Origin: Selenomonadaceae bacterium
GTDB lineage: Bacteria; Bacillota; Negativicutes; Selenomonadales; Selenomonadaceae
Length of the DNA stretch: 64,000 nucleotides
Assembly: GCA_017428215.1 (NCBI GenBank)
Contig: JAFRRH010000033.1
Coordinates: 30,301-94,300, forward strand
Direction: 5' to 3'
Below the pieces are notes generated by a model that saw only the letters and a list, made by a program, of their open reading frames with translations, searched no databases and was not told the DNA's origin. The translations under genes and the position numbers were made by a program. This document shows, one piece after another, positions 1-8,498 of this stretch (position 1 is the stretch's first letter; each line of letters begins with the position of its first letter).

Positions 1-132
1 TATTCTGTAATTAAACGTTCTCTGGCGGCTGTAATTCTGAATTTAATTTTATTCTTCGGCGTGTCAATGATACCTGTCTGGCAATCTGCACACAAAAACT
101 TTGAGTCGGTATTCAAGCTATTTTTCGATTGA
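1..132 (+). CDS. 3' end of an unrecognised membrane-like protein
   Basis: The first 44 codons of the window are open in frame 1 and end at TGA (130-132); the start lies outside the window. The visible 43 residues contain a hydrophobic stretch (AAVILNLILFFGVSMIPVW) followed by a short polar tail ending in FKLFFD. This could be a last membrane segment. The stop is followed within 12 bases by a strong hairpin with a T-tract, which supports a genuine gene end. I do not recognise the family. Confidence 0.55.
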   Translation, partial: YSVIKRSLAAVILNLILFFGVSMIPVWQSAHKNFESVFKLFFD

Positions 133-133
133 C

Positions 134-168
134 AAAAAAATTTCCCTCCCGTTGGGAGGGTTTTTTTA
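134..168. terminator. Bidirectional rho-independent terminator
   Basis: A 7-bp stem CCCTCCC/GGGAGGG (144-150 and 154-160) has a GTT loop and is flanked by A7 on the left and T7 on the right, so it works on both strands. It closes the rightward gene ending at 132 and the leftward gene ending at 166. Confidence 0.9.
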
Positions 169-1116
169 TAGTTTATAAAATTTTTCCGCCTCCGTTACTA
201 GTTGACGGATAATTTCCTTGACAGGCAAAATTTCTTTGATTCGCGGCATGTACTCGCCCGTAAACACAAGCCCCGTTTCCAAATCGCCTTGTTGAGCACG
301 TGTTAACGCTCGGACGATACAGAAATTGTGCTTGCAAGCTTTAAGACACGAGTCACAAACTTTGGGCGGAACGTTGCCTTCCATTACTCGTTTAGAAAAG
401 GGCGTCCGCACGGCTCGACCAGGCAAGCCTACAGGGCTGTTAATTACTACGACATCTTCCGGTTGCGACTTAAGATAATATTCTTTCAAGCTCGGTGCGC
501 CGTTTGATTCCAGACTTGCCGCAAAACGTGAGCCCATTTGCACGCCGTTTGCTCCCATTTTTAATACGTCGGCAATGTCTTTACCAGTTAGCACGCCGCC
601 CGCCGCTATGATTGGAATATCTACTGCGGCGCGAATCGGTTCAATCAGCTCGCGAACAGAAATATCCGTTCCGAGATGTCCGCCCGCCTCTTTGCCTTCG
701 ACGACGACCGCCGCCGCTCCCAGTTTCTGTGAAATTTTTGCCAGCTTGACAGAGGAAACTATCGGGACTATCGGCGTGCCGGACTCCCTGCCCAGCCCGA
801 AAATATCACGCGAAAAACCCGCGCCCGCAACGATTAAATCAATGCCCGCGTCCATTGCCGTATGAACTATGCCCGCGAAATCGCTTGCCGCGACCATTAT
901 ATTTATCCCGATTATGCCGTCGGTCAATGAACGTGCCAATTTTATTTCGTAGCGCAATTCTTCATGAGCCATGCCCGACGCCGCAATTAAGCCGATACCG
1001 CCCTCTTGAGCGACCGCCGCCGCAAGCCGCGCAGTTGACAGCCTTATTGCCATGCCGCCCTGCACGATTGGGATTTTTGCTATTTTATTTCCTATTTTAA
1101 GTTCCGGTAGTCTCAC
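166..1116 (-). CDS. FabK-like NAD(P)H-dependent flavin oxidoreductase (nitronate monooxygenase family)
   Basis: A 316-residue FMN-dependent TIM-barrel protein of the nitronate monooxygenase/enoyl-ACP reductase II superfamily. Visible family signatures are PIVQGGMAIRLS near the N-terminus, VEGKEAGGHLG in the middle and NGVQMGSRF near residue 190. It differs from the true FabK upstream by a C-terminal Cys cluster (CDSCLKACKHNFC), which is seen in a Firmicutes subgroup of this family. The start is GTG behind GGAGAGG. It is the last gene of the leftward lipid block, after acpP, at the position where fabF is often found. The substrate is not determined by sequence; a second enoyl-ACP reductase or a nitronate-detoxifying enzyme are both possible. 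Confidence 0.8.
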   Translation of the reverse strand: MRLPELKIGNKIAKIPIVQGGMAIRLSTARLAAAVAQEGGIGLIAASGMAHEELRYEIKLARSLTDGIIGINIMVAASDFAGIVHTAMDAGIDLIVAGAGFSRDIFGLGRESGTPIVPIVSSVKLAKISQKLGAAAVVVEGKEAGGHLGTDISVRELIEPIRAAVDIPIIAAGGVLTGKDIADVLKMGANGVQMGSRFAASLESNGAPSLKEYYLKSQPEDVVVINSPVGLPGRAVRTPFSKRVMEGNVPPKVCDSCLKACKHNFCIVRALTRAQQGDLETGLVFTGEYMPRIKEILPVKEIIRQLVTEAEKFYKL

Positions 1117-1139
1117 GGATAATCCTCTCCAAAAAAACG

Positions 1140-1194
1140 ATTAGTGATTAGTGATTAGCGATTGGCTTTTTCTAACCACTAACCACTAACCACT
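1140..1194. repeat. TTAGTGA-type tandem/inverted intergenic repeat
   Basis: Three near-copies of a 7-bp unit TTAGTGA (1141-1161) are followed, after a T-rich loop, by three copies of its approximate complement AACCACT (1173-1193), forming a long imperfect hairpin between acpP and the downstream flavoprotein. The same unit recurs at 48017-48039. This is probably a small dispersed repeat. Confidence 0.6.
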
Positions 1195-1204
1195 ATGCAC
1201 TAAA

Positions 1205-1441
1205 TCAAGCGTTGGTTTCTCCGTCTATGTACTTAACGACATCTTCCACAGTCTTGATTTTCTCGGCCTTTTCGTCGGGGATTTCGATATTGAATTCCTC
1301 CTCGAACGCCATAATCAATTCGACTATGTCCAGAGAATCGGCTCCTAAGTCATCGACGAAAGTTGAGCTCATCTGAATCTCGTCCTCTTCGACGCCAAGT
1401 TGCTCTTTGACGATTTTTTTAACCTGATCAAACGTTGACAC
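1205..1441 (-). CDS. acpP: Acyl carrier protein
   Basis: A 78-residue acyl carrier protein that carries growing fatty acyl chains on a 4'-phosphopantetheine arm. The attachment site is the Ser in [12 protein letters not shown], and the rest is the usual acidic four-helix fold. The chosen start is GTG at 1441 (MSTFDQVKK). It lies 7-8 bases after AAAGGAGGT; the upstream in-frame GTG at 1450 lies inside this ribosome-binding site. It sits after fabG in the leftward fatty-acid block. The AcpS that would activate it is encoded at 26318-26683. Confidence 0.97.
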   Translation of the reverse strand: MSTFDQVKKIVKEQLGVEEDEIQMSSTFVDDLGADSLDIVELIMAFEEEFNIEIPDEKAEKIKTVEDVVKYIDGETNA

Positions 1442-1468
1442 GCGTAGCACCTCCTTTCAAAGCCGCGT

Positions 1469-2218
1469 TCACATAGCCATTCCGCCGTCAACCGACAGAA
1501 CTTGCCCCGTGATATACGCCGCCTCATCTGATACCAAGAACGCTACTGCATTGGCAACGTCTTCGGGAGTTCCCATTCTTCCCGCAGGTATCTCTTGCAT
1601 CATAACTTCCTTAACTTTTTCGCTAAGCGCGGCAGTCATATCGGTATTGATAAAGCCTGGCGCAATTACGTTAACCGTCACACCACGCGAGGCAAGTTCC
1701 CGCGCCGCCGACTTCGTGAAACCAATTATCCCCGCCTTAGCCGCCGCATAATTAGTTTGGCTTATGTTGCCCTTGAGTCCGACGACGCTTGACATATTAA
1801 CAATTCTCCCGCCGCGTTGTTTCATCATGAGTTTAGTAACGGCTTTCGTGCAATTAAAGACGCCTTTCAAATTTGTGGCAATAACTTTGTCGAAGTCGTC
1901 CTCGCTCATTTTAAGCAGAAGATTATCGCGGGTAATGCCGGCATTGTTTATTAAAATGTCCAGCCGTCCCCAATCGTCGACAACTTTTTTAATTAGTTCA
2001 GTCACGACTGCCAAACTTGAAACGTCGCCTTGAACGAGCATTGCCGCGCCGCCCGAAGACTCAATCGTCGCTTTAACTTCTTCCGCCTTTGCAATATTGC
2101 TTGAGAAATTCAACGCGACTTTTGCGCCGTCTTTAGCAAGCCGCAAAGCTATTGCCCGTCCGATACCGCGTGAGGCTCCTGTCACGAACGCCACCTTGCC
2201 CGATAATTTGGAACTCAT
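1469..2218 (-). CDS. fabG: 3-oxoacyl-ACP reductase
   Basis: A 249-residue classical short-chain dehydrogenase that reduces 3-ketoacyl-ACP with NADPH in fatty-acid elongation. Visible motifs are the cofactor loop TGASRGIG (residues 12-19), NNAG, the catalytic Ser in VNMSSVVG, YAAAK (Tyr/Lys pair) and a C-terminal ITGQVLSVDGGMAM. The ATG at 2218 is preceded by GGGAGG; the longer reading frame upstream lacks family homology. It lies between fabD and acpP, the usual Firmicutes order. Confidence 0.96.
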   Translation of the reverse strand: MSSKLSGKVAFVTGASRGIGRAIALRLAKDGAKVALNFSSNIAKAEEVKATIESSGGAAMLVQGDVSSLAVVTELIKKVVDDWGRLDILINNAGITRDNLLLKMSEDDFDKVIATNLKGVFNCTKAVTKLMMKQRGGRIVNMSSVVGLKGNISQTNYAAAKAGIIGFTKSAARELASRGVTVNVIAPGFINTDMTAALSEKVKEVMMQEIPAGRMGTPEDVANAVAFLVSDEAAYITGQVLSVDGGMAM

Positions 2219-2303
2219 TACAACCTTTCGCCTCCCGTTTGCAGAATATAGCACAAAGATTTTCGCTTGTCTACATTTTTTGAACGCTTATAAACTTAGC
2301 GAA

Positions 2304-3242
2304 TCAACCGAAATTTTTTAATGCGTCTAAAGTTTTTTGCAAGCTGTTAATATTTTCTACGTTTAAGCTACGAATTTTTTTATCAATACGCCGATTGAAC
2401 CCGCAAAGCGTTTTGCCCGGTCCGCACTCAATGAAAATTTCCGCGCCAAAATTTTTCATCGCCTCGACGCAAGCTATCCATTTGACTGGATTATCAGCTT
2501 GCGCCACCAAATTATTTTTTATATCTTCTGCTGAAGTTTCAAGTTCACCGTTGACATTTGCCGCAATCGGAAAAGCCGCGTCGTGAAGTTCTACCTTGTC
2601 CAATTCGACAGAAAGTTTTTTAGCGGCGGGAGCCATTAAAGTACTATGGAAAGGTGCACTGACTGGTAAGATGACAGCTTTTTTTGCGCCTGTAGATTTT
2701 AATTTTTCGACTGCCGCCTCAACGCCCGCAATTTTTCCCGCGATAACCGTTTGACCTGGACAATTAAAGTTGACTGCTTGAACTTCGCCAAGCTCCGACG
2801 CCTCCGCGCAGATTTTTATAATCGTCGCGTCGTCAAGTCCGAGAATCGCCGCCATTGCACCTTCGCCGACCGGAACCGCCTCTTGCATAAATTGCCCGCG
2901 CTTGTGAACTAAAACTACTGCATCCCTAAATTTAAGCGAGCCAGCCGCCACCAATGCAGAATATTCGCCCAAAGAATGACCGCCCGCTATTTGAGCCGTT
3001 ATGCCCTCCGATTTTAAAATTTCGTTGACAATGACGCTGACGACCAAAATCGCGGGTTGCGTGTTCGCCGTCAATTTTAAATCGTCCTCCGAGCCGTCAA
3101 AACAAATTTTCTTTATCGAATAACCAAGTGAGTCGTCCGCCTCGTCGAAAAATTTTTTAGCCACGTCGAAGTTGTCATAAAAATCTTTGCCCATACCGAC
3201 CGCTTGCGCACCTTGTCCGGGGAAAATAAAAGCCGTCTTCAT
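2304..3242 (-). CDS. fabD: Malonyl-CoA:ACP transacylase
   Basis: A 312-residue transacylase that loads malonyl groups onto ACP. It starts MKTAFIFPGQGAQ, carries the nucleophile elbow GHSLGEYSAL (catalytic Ser) and the His of PVSAPFHSTLM. The start is ATG 3242 with GGAG upstream, only 4 bases after the fabK stop, which implies translational coupling. An upstream in-frame extension of 39 codons overlaps fabK and is not credible. Confidence 0.96.
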   Translation of the reverse strand: MKTAFIFPGQGAQAVGMGKDFYDNFDVAKKFFDEADDSLGYSIKKICFDGSEDDLKLTANTQPAILVVSVIVNEILKSEGITAQIAGGHSLGEYSALVAAGSLKFRDAVVLVHKRGQFMQEAVPVGEGAMAAILGLDDATIIKICAEASELGEVQAVNFNCPGQTVIAGKIAGVEAAVEKLKSTGAKKAVILPVSAPFHSTLMAPAAKKLSVELDKVELHDAAFPIAANVNGELETSAEDIKNNLVAQADNPVKWIACVEAMKNFGAEIFIECGPGKTLCGFNRRIDKKIRSLNVENINSLQKTLDALKNFG

Positions 3243-3246
3243 AATA

Positions 3247-4194
3247 TCAGCTCCATTTACTCTGAACGTTATCGACAACGCCGCCAATGCCGTTAACAAT
3301 GTCATCAATAATTTCCTTAACGGTTTTAATATCGTCGAGCATGCCGGAAATTTGCCCAATCATAACTGAGCCGTTCTCAACGTCGCCGAGATGTGTAGCC
3401 TTATGCAATGCGCCCGTGCCGAGTTGTTCAAGTTCCTCATTAGACGCACCAGCCGCTTCCATTTCAAAAAATGTTCGTGTAAGTTTATTAGCAAGAACGC
3501 GAACAGGATGACCGAGCGTCCGTCCCGTGACGACCGTCGACCTGTCTTTAGCTTTGAGCACAAGATTTTTATAATTCGGGTGAGCAATGCACTCTTTGCT
3601 TAAAACAAAGCGCGTGCCCATTTGAATTGCACTAGCTCCAAGCGCGAACGCCGCAACAATTCCACGTGAATCCGCAAAACCGCCCGCCGCTATAACCGGA
3701 ACATCAACCGCGTCGACGACTTGAGGGACGAGCGGCATTGTAGAAATTTCACCGATATGCCCGCCAGATTCGCAACCTTCAGCAATTACTGCGTCCACGC
3801 CGCCTTTAACTAATCTTTTAGCCAATGCAACACTCGCTACGACCGGAATAACTTTTGAGCCGATTTCTTTAAGCGCAGGAACGTATTCGCCAGGATTGCC
3901 CGCGCCCGTCGTCACGACTGGAACGCGCTCCTCAACCATGAGTTGCATAACTTCCTTGACGAACGGCGACATTAACATTACGTTTACGCCGAAAGGTTTA
4001 TCTGTCCACGCTTTGCACTTTTGAATTTCTTTATGCAAAACGTCTGGTGGCATATGCCCCGCGCCGATAAGTCCCAAGCCGCCCGCGTTCGACACCGCCG
4101 AGGCAAGCTCCGCTGTACCTATCCACGCCATGCCGCCTTGAAATATCGGATACTTGATTTTCAGCAACTTACATATGGCGTTATTTTCAAACAT
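3247..4194 (-). CDS. fabK: Enoyl-ACP reductase II (FMN-dependent)
   Basis: A 315-residue FMN enzyme catalysing the last reduction of fatty-acid elongation; it replaces FabI in many Firmicutes. Visible signatures are PIFQGGMAWIG, AEGCESGGHIG and GASAIQMGTRF. It is placed directly before fabD, which separates it functionally from the nitronate-monooxygenase-like paralogue at 166-1116. The ATG is preceded by GGAGGAG. A candidate promoter lies in the 72-base gap to plsX. No fabH is found next to it, although many relatives carry fabH here. Confidence 0.93.
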   Translation of the reverse strand: MFENNAICKLLKIKYPIFQGGMAWIGTAELASAVSNAGGLGLIGAGHMPPDVLHKEIQKCKAWTDKPFGVNVMLMSPFVKEVMQLMVEERVPVVTTGAGNPGEYVPALKEIGSKVIPVVASVALAKRLVKGGVDAVIAEGCESGGHIGEISTMPLVPQVVDAVDVPVIAAGGFADSRGIVAAFALGASAIQMGTRFVLSKECIAHPNYKNLVLKAKDRSTVVTGRTLGHPVRVLANKLTRTFFEMEAAGASNEELEQLGTGALHKATHLGDVENGSVMIGQISGMLDDIKTVKEIIDDIVNGIGGVVDNVQSKWS

Positions 4195-4231
4195 TTAATC
4201 TCCTCCTCAACGGTTGCTCAGCCTAGCTTAA

Positions 4232-4258
4232 ATTATACGAATTAATCGCATTTGTCAA
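4232..4258 (-). promoter_or_regulatory. Candidate promoter for fabK-fabD-fabG-acpP
   Basis: On the minus strand, TTGACA (4253-4258) and TATAAT (4232-4237) are both perfect but separated by only 15 bases, shorter than the optimal 17. The location between plsX and fabK suggests a second promoter inside the lipid block. I see no clear FapR or FabT operator. Confidence 0.5.
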
Positions 4259-4266
4259 TTCCGAAT

Positions 4267-5247
4267 TCACAGTGCGTTTTTAATATGTTCAAAGACATTG
4301 CTTTTAACGTAATCGCAAGCGACGCCGATACCTGAACAAATCGCTTTAGCGTCCGATGAGCCGTGACTTATCACGCAACAACCGTTAATACCTAAAAGCG
4401 GTGCGCCGCCATTTTCCGACACGTCGAGCCGCTTAGACATATTTTTAAACGTCGCGTCTAAAAGTTCCTTGCCCAAAAGTTTTACGCCGCCATTAGCAGT
4501 AAGTTCTTCCGTTAAAAGTTGCATAATCGTCAACGCAAGTCCTTCGCCGAATTTTAAAACGACATTGCCAACAAAGCCGTCACAAATCACCACGTCGAAT
4601 TTTCCCGTAGGAATATCGCGCCCTTCAGCATTGCCCGCGAAATTTATCGTATTCAAATTTTTCAGTAGCTTATAAGTTTCCTTAGCCTGCTCGTTGCCCT
4701 TAGTTTCTTCCTCGCCGATATTTAATAGCGCAACGGAAGGATTTTTTATTTTAAGGACGTGTTCAGCATAAAGCGAACCCATTATTCCGCTTTGAATCAA
4801 ATGTTCGGGTTTGCTATCGACATTTGCGCCGCTGTCAAGTAAAAGTGTTGTGCCGCGTGGCGTAGGAATTGGCGTAGCGATTGCCGGTCTACCAATGCCG
4901 TGAATCCTTTTTAAAATGAGTTGAGCCGCCGCAACTGCCGCACCTGTTGAGCCGGCTGATAATATTGCGTCGCACTCGCCATTTTTAACCATATTTGTTG
5001 CCACGACGATTGACGAATTTTTTTTGCAACGAACGGCGTCGGCGGGGTGTTCGCCCATTTCTATAACTTCGTTCGCGTGACGTATCGTTATCGGCAAATT
5101 TTCTGCCGCGTTGAGTTCACCGCGAATTTTTTCCTCGTCGCCGACTAAAATTATTTCGCACGAATATTTTTGAGCCGCCAGAATCGCGCCTTTTATAATT
5201 TCCGCCGGAGCTTTGTCACCGCCCATGGCGTCGACTGCTATTTTCAC
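4267..5247 (-). CDS. plsX: Phosphate acyltransferase
   Basis: A 326-residue enzyme converting acyl-ACP to acyl-phosphate for phosphatidic acid synthesis at the membrane. It begins with the family hallmark MKIAVDAMGGDKAP and has SAGSTGAAVAA, LLDSGANVDSKP and GFVGNVVLKFGEG. The start is GTG 5247 with GGAGGAG upstream. It follows rpmF, the standard arrangement, but a hairpin terminator lies between the two, so plsX probably depends on read-through; no promoter is obvious in the 30 bases left. Confidence 0.96.
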   Translation of the reverse strand: MKIAVDAMGGDKAPAEIIKGAILAAQKYSCEIILVGDEEKIRGELNAAENLPITIRHANEVIEMGEHPADAVRCKKNSSIVVATNMVKNGECDAILSAGSTGAAVAAAQLILKRIHGIGRPAIATPIPTPRGTTLLLDSGANVDSKPEHLIQSGIMGSLYAEHVLKIKNPSVALLNIGEEETKGNEQAKETYKLLKNLNTINFAGNAEGRDIPTGKFDVVICDGFVGNVVLKFGEGLALTIMQLLTEELTANGGVKLLGKELLDATFKNMSKRLDVSENGGAPLLGINGCCVISHGSSDAKAICSGIGVACDYVKSNVFEHIKNAL

Positions 5248-5276
5248 GTGTTCCGCTCCTCCACATTTCTAATCCA

Positions 5277-5311
5277 CAAAAAAAGCGGGCAGGGTTTTCA
5301 ATGCCTGCCCG
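5277..5311 (-). terminator. Hairpin terminator/attenuator between rpmF and plsX
   Basis: A perfect 8-bp stem CGGGCAGG/CCTGCCCG (5286-5293, 5304-5311) is followed on the minus strand by a T-tract (A-run at 5277-5284). It should cut transcript levels between the ribosomal-protein gene and the lipid genes. Confidence 0.8.
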
Positions 5312-5327
5312 GTAAATTCCGTTATCC

Positions 5328-5504
5328 TTAATCTGTCTCTATGACCTGTCGCCCGTCATAGTAACCGCATTCCAGGCACACATGATGTGGGAGTTTAGGT
5401 TCGTGGCATTTCGGACATTTTACATAGTTCGGAGCTTCTAACTTCCAATTTGCACGCCGCCTGTCGCGTCTGCTTTTACTCAATTTTCTTTTTGGTGCCG
5501 CCAA
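5328..5504 (-). CDS. rpmF: 50S ribosomal protein bL32
   Basis: A 58-residue protein starting with TTG (MAAPKRKLSKSRRDRRRAN), with two zinc-ribbon Cys pairs CPKC and CLEC and the C-terminus GRQVIETD. It is a structural protein of the large ribosomal subunit. The TTG start is set by GAGGAGGTG 8-10 bases upstream; no ATG or GTG fits the frame. It lies between yceD (DUF177) and plsX, the conserved bacterial order. Confidence 0.95.
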   Translation of the reverse strand: MAAPKRKLSKSRRDRRRANWKLEAPNYVKCPKCHEPKLPHHVCLECGYYDGRQVIETD

Positions 5505-5518
5505 AGCTTAACACCTCC

Positions 5519-5974
5519 TCAATCTAATTTAAAATCTTTCAACGACGCAAGCCTGGGGTCTATGATAAATTTATCGCAACCACACTCGCCCTCGTTCAAA
5601 TTCGCGCCACATTTTGGACACAAGCCCTTACAATCCGCCTTACAAAGATTTTTCAGCGGCTGTCCAGCAAGCAGTTCATCGCGCAAGAGTTCAGTTACGT
5701 CAATCAAGTCGTCAACAGCTTCCGCCTTGTCGAATTCTTCCTCGAACTCGTGAACTTGATTTTCCGACGCTTGAGTTAAACATCTGTCACAGATAAAAAT
5801 TTTTTTGCATTTAATCTGCCCACGAATGACGAAACATCTTCCGACGTCTTCAACCTCACCGACGATTTTTATATCGCCCTCGAAGTCGTCTAAATCCTCG
5901 CCGAAAAGTTTTTCCGCCGTGCCACTGAACTCGAAAGGAGCTTTACCGCCCCTTGTAATTTGCACTTTCGGCAT
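5519..5974 (-). CDS. yceD: YceD/DUF177 family protein
   Basis: A 151-residue DUF177 protein with the conserved CDRCL motif in the middle and a C-terminal zinc-like CPKCGANLNEGECGC. The family is linked to 23S rRNA/large-subunit metabolism and is normally encoded just before rpmF, as here (15-base gap). I chose ATG 5974 (MPKVQITRGG). A TTG-initiated form nine codons longer is possible but unsupported. An apparent perfect promoter overlaps this start codon (see the next entry), so the true start is uncertain. Confidence 0.85.
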   Translation of the reverse strand: MPKVQITRGGKAPFEFSGTAEKLFGEDLDDFEGDIKIVGEVEDVGRCFVIRGQIKCKKIFICDRCLTQASENQVHEFEEEFDKAEAVDDLIDVTELLRDELLAGQPLKNLCKADCKGLCPKCGANLNEGECGCDKFIIDPRLASLKDFKLD

Positions 5975-6001
5975 TTTACAACACCGCCCTTTTTGTGTCA
6001 A
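5973..6001 (-). promoter_or_regulatory. Promoter-like sequence overlapping the yceD start
   Basis: TTGACA (5996-6001), 17 bases, TAAAAT (5973-5978) on the minus strand. The -10 box shares bases with the chosen ATG of yceD, so transcription would begin near 5966, inside the gene. Either initiation is leaderless at a GTG three codons in, or the match is fortuitous. Confidence 0.4.
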
Positions 6002-6009
6002 GGCAACTT

Positions 6010-7239
6010 TTACAGTAACGTCCGCATCAATAAATAAGTATTGTCTATGCCCTTTAGCAATTCCAAAAATTTTTTGTAAAGACTTTTGTTATGCGCAGTT
6101 GCCAACGTAAACCAATCGACGAACGTTAACAAATCTTCTTTTGCAGAAAAACCTTTCTGCGCTGCCGTAAACATCATCAGTTCAAAAATTTTGTAACTTA
6201 TTAAGAAGATAGCAAAGTTTTTTGTAATACTTTCTTCATTAAATCGCCAAGGATAATGATCCATGAATAATTCATTGACAAGATAATTTTCAAGAAACGT
6301 CGAATAATTTTCCGAGAAATTTTTATGAGCGTCGACAAGGAGTTCGTAATTGGCGGCAACGTCAAGAAGAGGTATCTCATTATTTTCATCGGGTTTAATG
6401 CCGAGAATTTCCGTAAACGCGCAGAGGAAATGGTAGCCTTTTTTATCTTTCAAGTGTTCCGAAGTGTGACTGATAAATTTCATCATAAAGACAGTAAAAT
6501 TTTTTGCGTCAAAGGCAAAACTTTGGAATAAAGGTGGCATTTCCCTTAGTAAAAATTCTTCCGACTGATACGCCGCGATTAAATTTAGTATACTTTCATT
6601 ATCCGTGCCGCTCGAAATCGTTTCCTCTAAATTGTCAAGAAATAAACCAAGTGCGATTAATCTTTGGTTAATTGTGAATCGCCGTTCCTGCAAAATTGAA
6701 ATCATTGCGATTTGAATTTCACGGGCAATTTCGGCATCGTGTTCTTTGAATGGCAGTTTCTCCATTTCTATCCTGCCGTGTTTGCTATGAACTTCATCTG
6801 GTACTTCGACAAATTCAAATTTCATCGGCTCTTGAGCGAACAAAATCATTTCCGCCGCAACAGGACAAGTTAAAGTCAGCGAGCGTTCAAAAAACGTTCC
6901 GAAAGAATTTGTCCTGCGCGGATAAGTTGCACAAGTCATTGACAAAAATTCCTCACCGTGCTCCAGCTGAAGTCGGCACAAACTCTTTTTTGTTAGGAAC
7001 GGACAACAATTTTCTTTAAGCTTGATAACATAATTTCCACGTTTAGAATAAAATTTCATGCGCGAAGTAATTTCCTTAGCTTTACTTTTCGGCTTGAGTC
7101 GCGAATATTTTTTATATGTCGCATCGTCAATGTTAATATTCCACTCGCGCTCGCAACAATTATTTAAACAATACTTCCCCCCGTCGCATTTGAATTTGCT
7201 GACGTATTCGGGTTGAAAGTAAAGATATTTTTTTGCCAT
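6010..7239 (-). CDS. FliB-like flagellin lysine-N-methylase family protein (copy 1)
   Basis: A 409-residue protein of the FliB/YkgJ-type Cys-cluster family. The N-terminus YFQPEYVSKFKC leads into Cys 18, 24, 28 and 29, then CPF..LC and TCATYPR. This is the arrangement annotated as flagellin lysine-N-methylase, which methylates lysines of flagellin in Salmonella. It is a tandem paralogue of the next gene upstream (17-base gap) and follows asd in the same direction. Flagellar genes (motA/motB, a FliD-like protein) occur elsewhere in the window, but no flagellin gene does. Enzymatic activity is inferred from family only. Confidence 0.75.
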   Translation of the reverse strand: MAKKYLYFQPEYVSKFKCDGGKYCLNNCCEREWNINIDDATYKKYSRLKPKSKAKEITSRMKFYSKRGNYVIKLKENCCPFLTKKSLCRLQLEHGEEFLSMTCATYPRRTNSFGTFFERSLTLTCPVAAEMILFAQEPMKFEFVEVPDEVHSKHGRIEMEKLPFKEHDAEIAREIQIAMISILQERRFTINQRLIALGLFLDNLEETISSGTDNESILNLIAAYQSEEFLLREMPPLFQSFAFDAKNFTVFMMKFISHTSEHLKDKKGYHFLCAFTEILGIKPDENNEIPLLDVAANYELLVDAHKNFSENYSTFLENYLVNELFMDHYPWRFNEESITKNFAIFLISYKIFELMMFTAAQKGFSAKEDLLTFVDWFTLATAHNKSLYKKFLELLKGIDNTYLLMRTLL

Positions 7240-7256
7240 AATTTATCCTTTCAAAA

Positions 7257-8498
7257 TTACGATTTAAGTAAAGTCTCCATAAGCTCAAAAAAATCTTTAT
7301 GCTCCTCAAGATAAGCGAAAATTTTTTCTTGTAATCGGTCGCTGTGGTCAATCTGATTCGTGTACCAATCTACCAATTTAAGTAGGTCATTTTTAGAGGA
7401 GAGATTATTTTGTATTGCCGCAAACGTCAACAACTCAAAAACTTTGTATATTATCAAGAAAACGGATATGCTCCTTGTCGGTAGACGATTATATTTCCAC
7501 GGATAGAGATTTAAAAACAATTCGTTGACAAGATAGTTTTCTAGGAACGTAGAGTAATCAGCAAAAAATTTTTTACGCGCTTCGGCAAGTTGTTCATAAT
7601 TCGCCGTGATTGTCGATAGCGATATGAAATTATTTTCGTCAGGTTTAATTTGAAGTGTGTTAGTCACCGTATTTAGGAATATGCGTCCCTTTTCGTCTAC
7701 TAGAAATTCTTTGGCACCGTAAAAAGCCTCGAACATTTCCATCATTAACCGAATAAATTTTTCCGCATCGAAATTTACACTTTGAATCATAAGCGGCATT
7801 TGCTCCGCCAAAAATTCTTTTGACTCGTAAGCCGCGATTAATTTTTTCAACTCGTCCTCGTCAATTCCGTGCGAATAAATTTCTTCCAATTTGTCTACGA
7901 AAAAACACAGCGCAATTAATCTTTGGTCGATAGATAGGGTTCGTTCCTGCAGAATTGAAATTATCGCTACTTGAACGGAAAGCATTTGCTCAGCGGCTTT
8001 TTCACTGGCAGGGAAATAAGAAGAAATACTTGTTATCTTTCCGTGATTGCTGTGAACTTTCTCTGGCACTTCGACAAACTCAAATTTCATAGGCTCTTCA
8101 GCGAAAAGAATCATTTCCGCCACTACAGGACAAGTTAAAGTCAGTGAGCGTTCAAAAAATTTGCCAAAAGGAGCGGTTATACGCGGATAAGTTGCACAAG
8201 TCTGCGATAAAAATTTTTCGCCATATTCTAGCTGAAGACTGCACAAATTATTTTCATTTAGGAACGGACAACCATTTTTTTCGTCCAATGCAACAATATT
8301 CTTCTTTTTTTCCGAATCAAATTTAATATGCGAGGTAATTTCTTTAGCCTTACTTTTAGGTTGAATTCTCGAATATTTTTTGTAGGTTGCCGCGTCAATA
8401 TAAATCATCCAGCCTTTACAACAACGAGCATTGCACCCTCCCCCGTCGCATTTGAATTTGCTGACGTATTCGGGTTGAAAGTAGAGATATTTTTTCAT
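7257..8498 (-). CDS. FliB-like flagellin lysine-N-methylase family protein (copy 2)
   Basis: A 413-residue paralogue of the preceding entry. It keeps the same N-terminal YFQPEYVSKFKC and a Cys cluster at 17, 22, 26 and 27 (CDGGGCNARCC), closer to the family consensus than copy 1, followed by CPFLNENNLC and TCATYPR. Its ATG overlaps the asd stop (ATGA), so the two are translationally coupled. The C-terminal two thirds are helical and less conserved between copies, suggesting different targets. The substrate is unknown. Confidence 0.75.
   Translation of the reverse strand: MKKYLYFQPEYVSKFKCDGGGCNARCCKGWMIYIDAATYKKYSRIQPKSKAKEITSHIKFDSEKKKNIVALDEKNGCPFLNENNLCSLQLEYGEKFLSQTCATYPRITAPFGKFFERSLTLTCPVVAEMILFAEEPMKFEFVEVPEKVHSNHGKITSISSYFPASEKAAEQMLSVQVAIISILQERTLSIDQRLIALCFFVDKLEEIYSHGIDEDELKKLIAAYESKEFLAEQMPLMIQSVNFDAEKFIRLMMEMFEAFYGAKEFLVDEKGRIFLNTVTNTLQIKPDENNFISLSTITANYEQLAEARKKFFADYSTFLENYLVNELFLNLYPWKYNRLPTRSISVFLIIYKVFELLTFAAIQNNLSSKNDLLKLVDWYTNQIDHSDRLQEKIFAYLEEHKDFFELMETLLKS

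Noticed and set aside
4195..4266. FapR or FabT operator before fabK
   Set aside because: The region is AT-rich but contains no convincing palindrome of either type.
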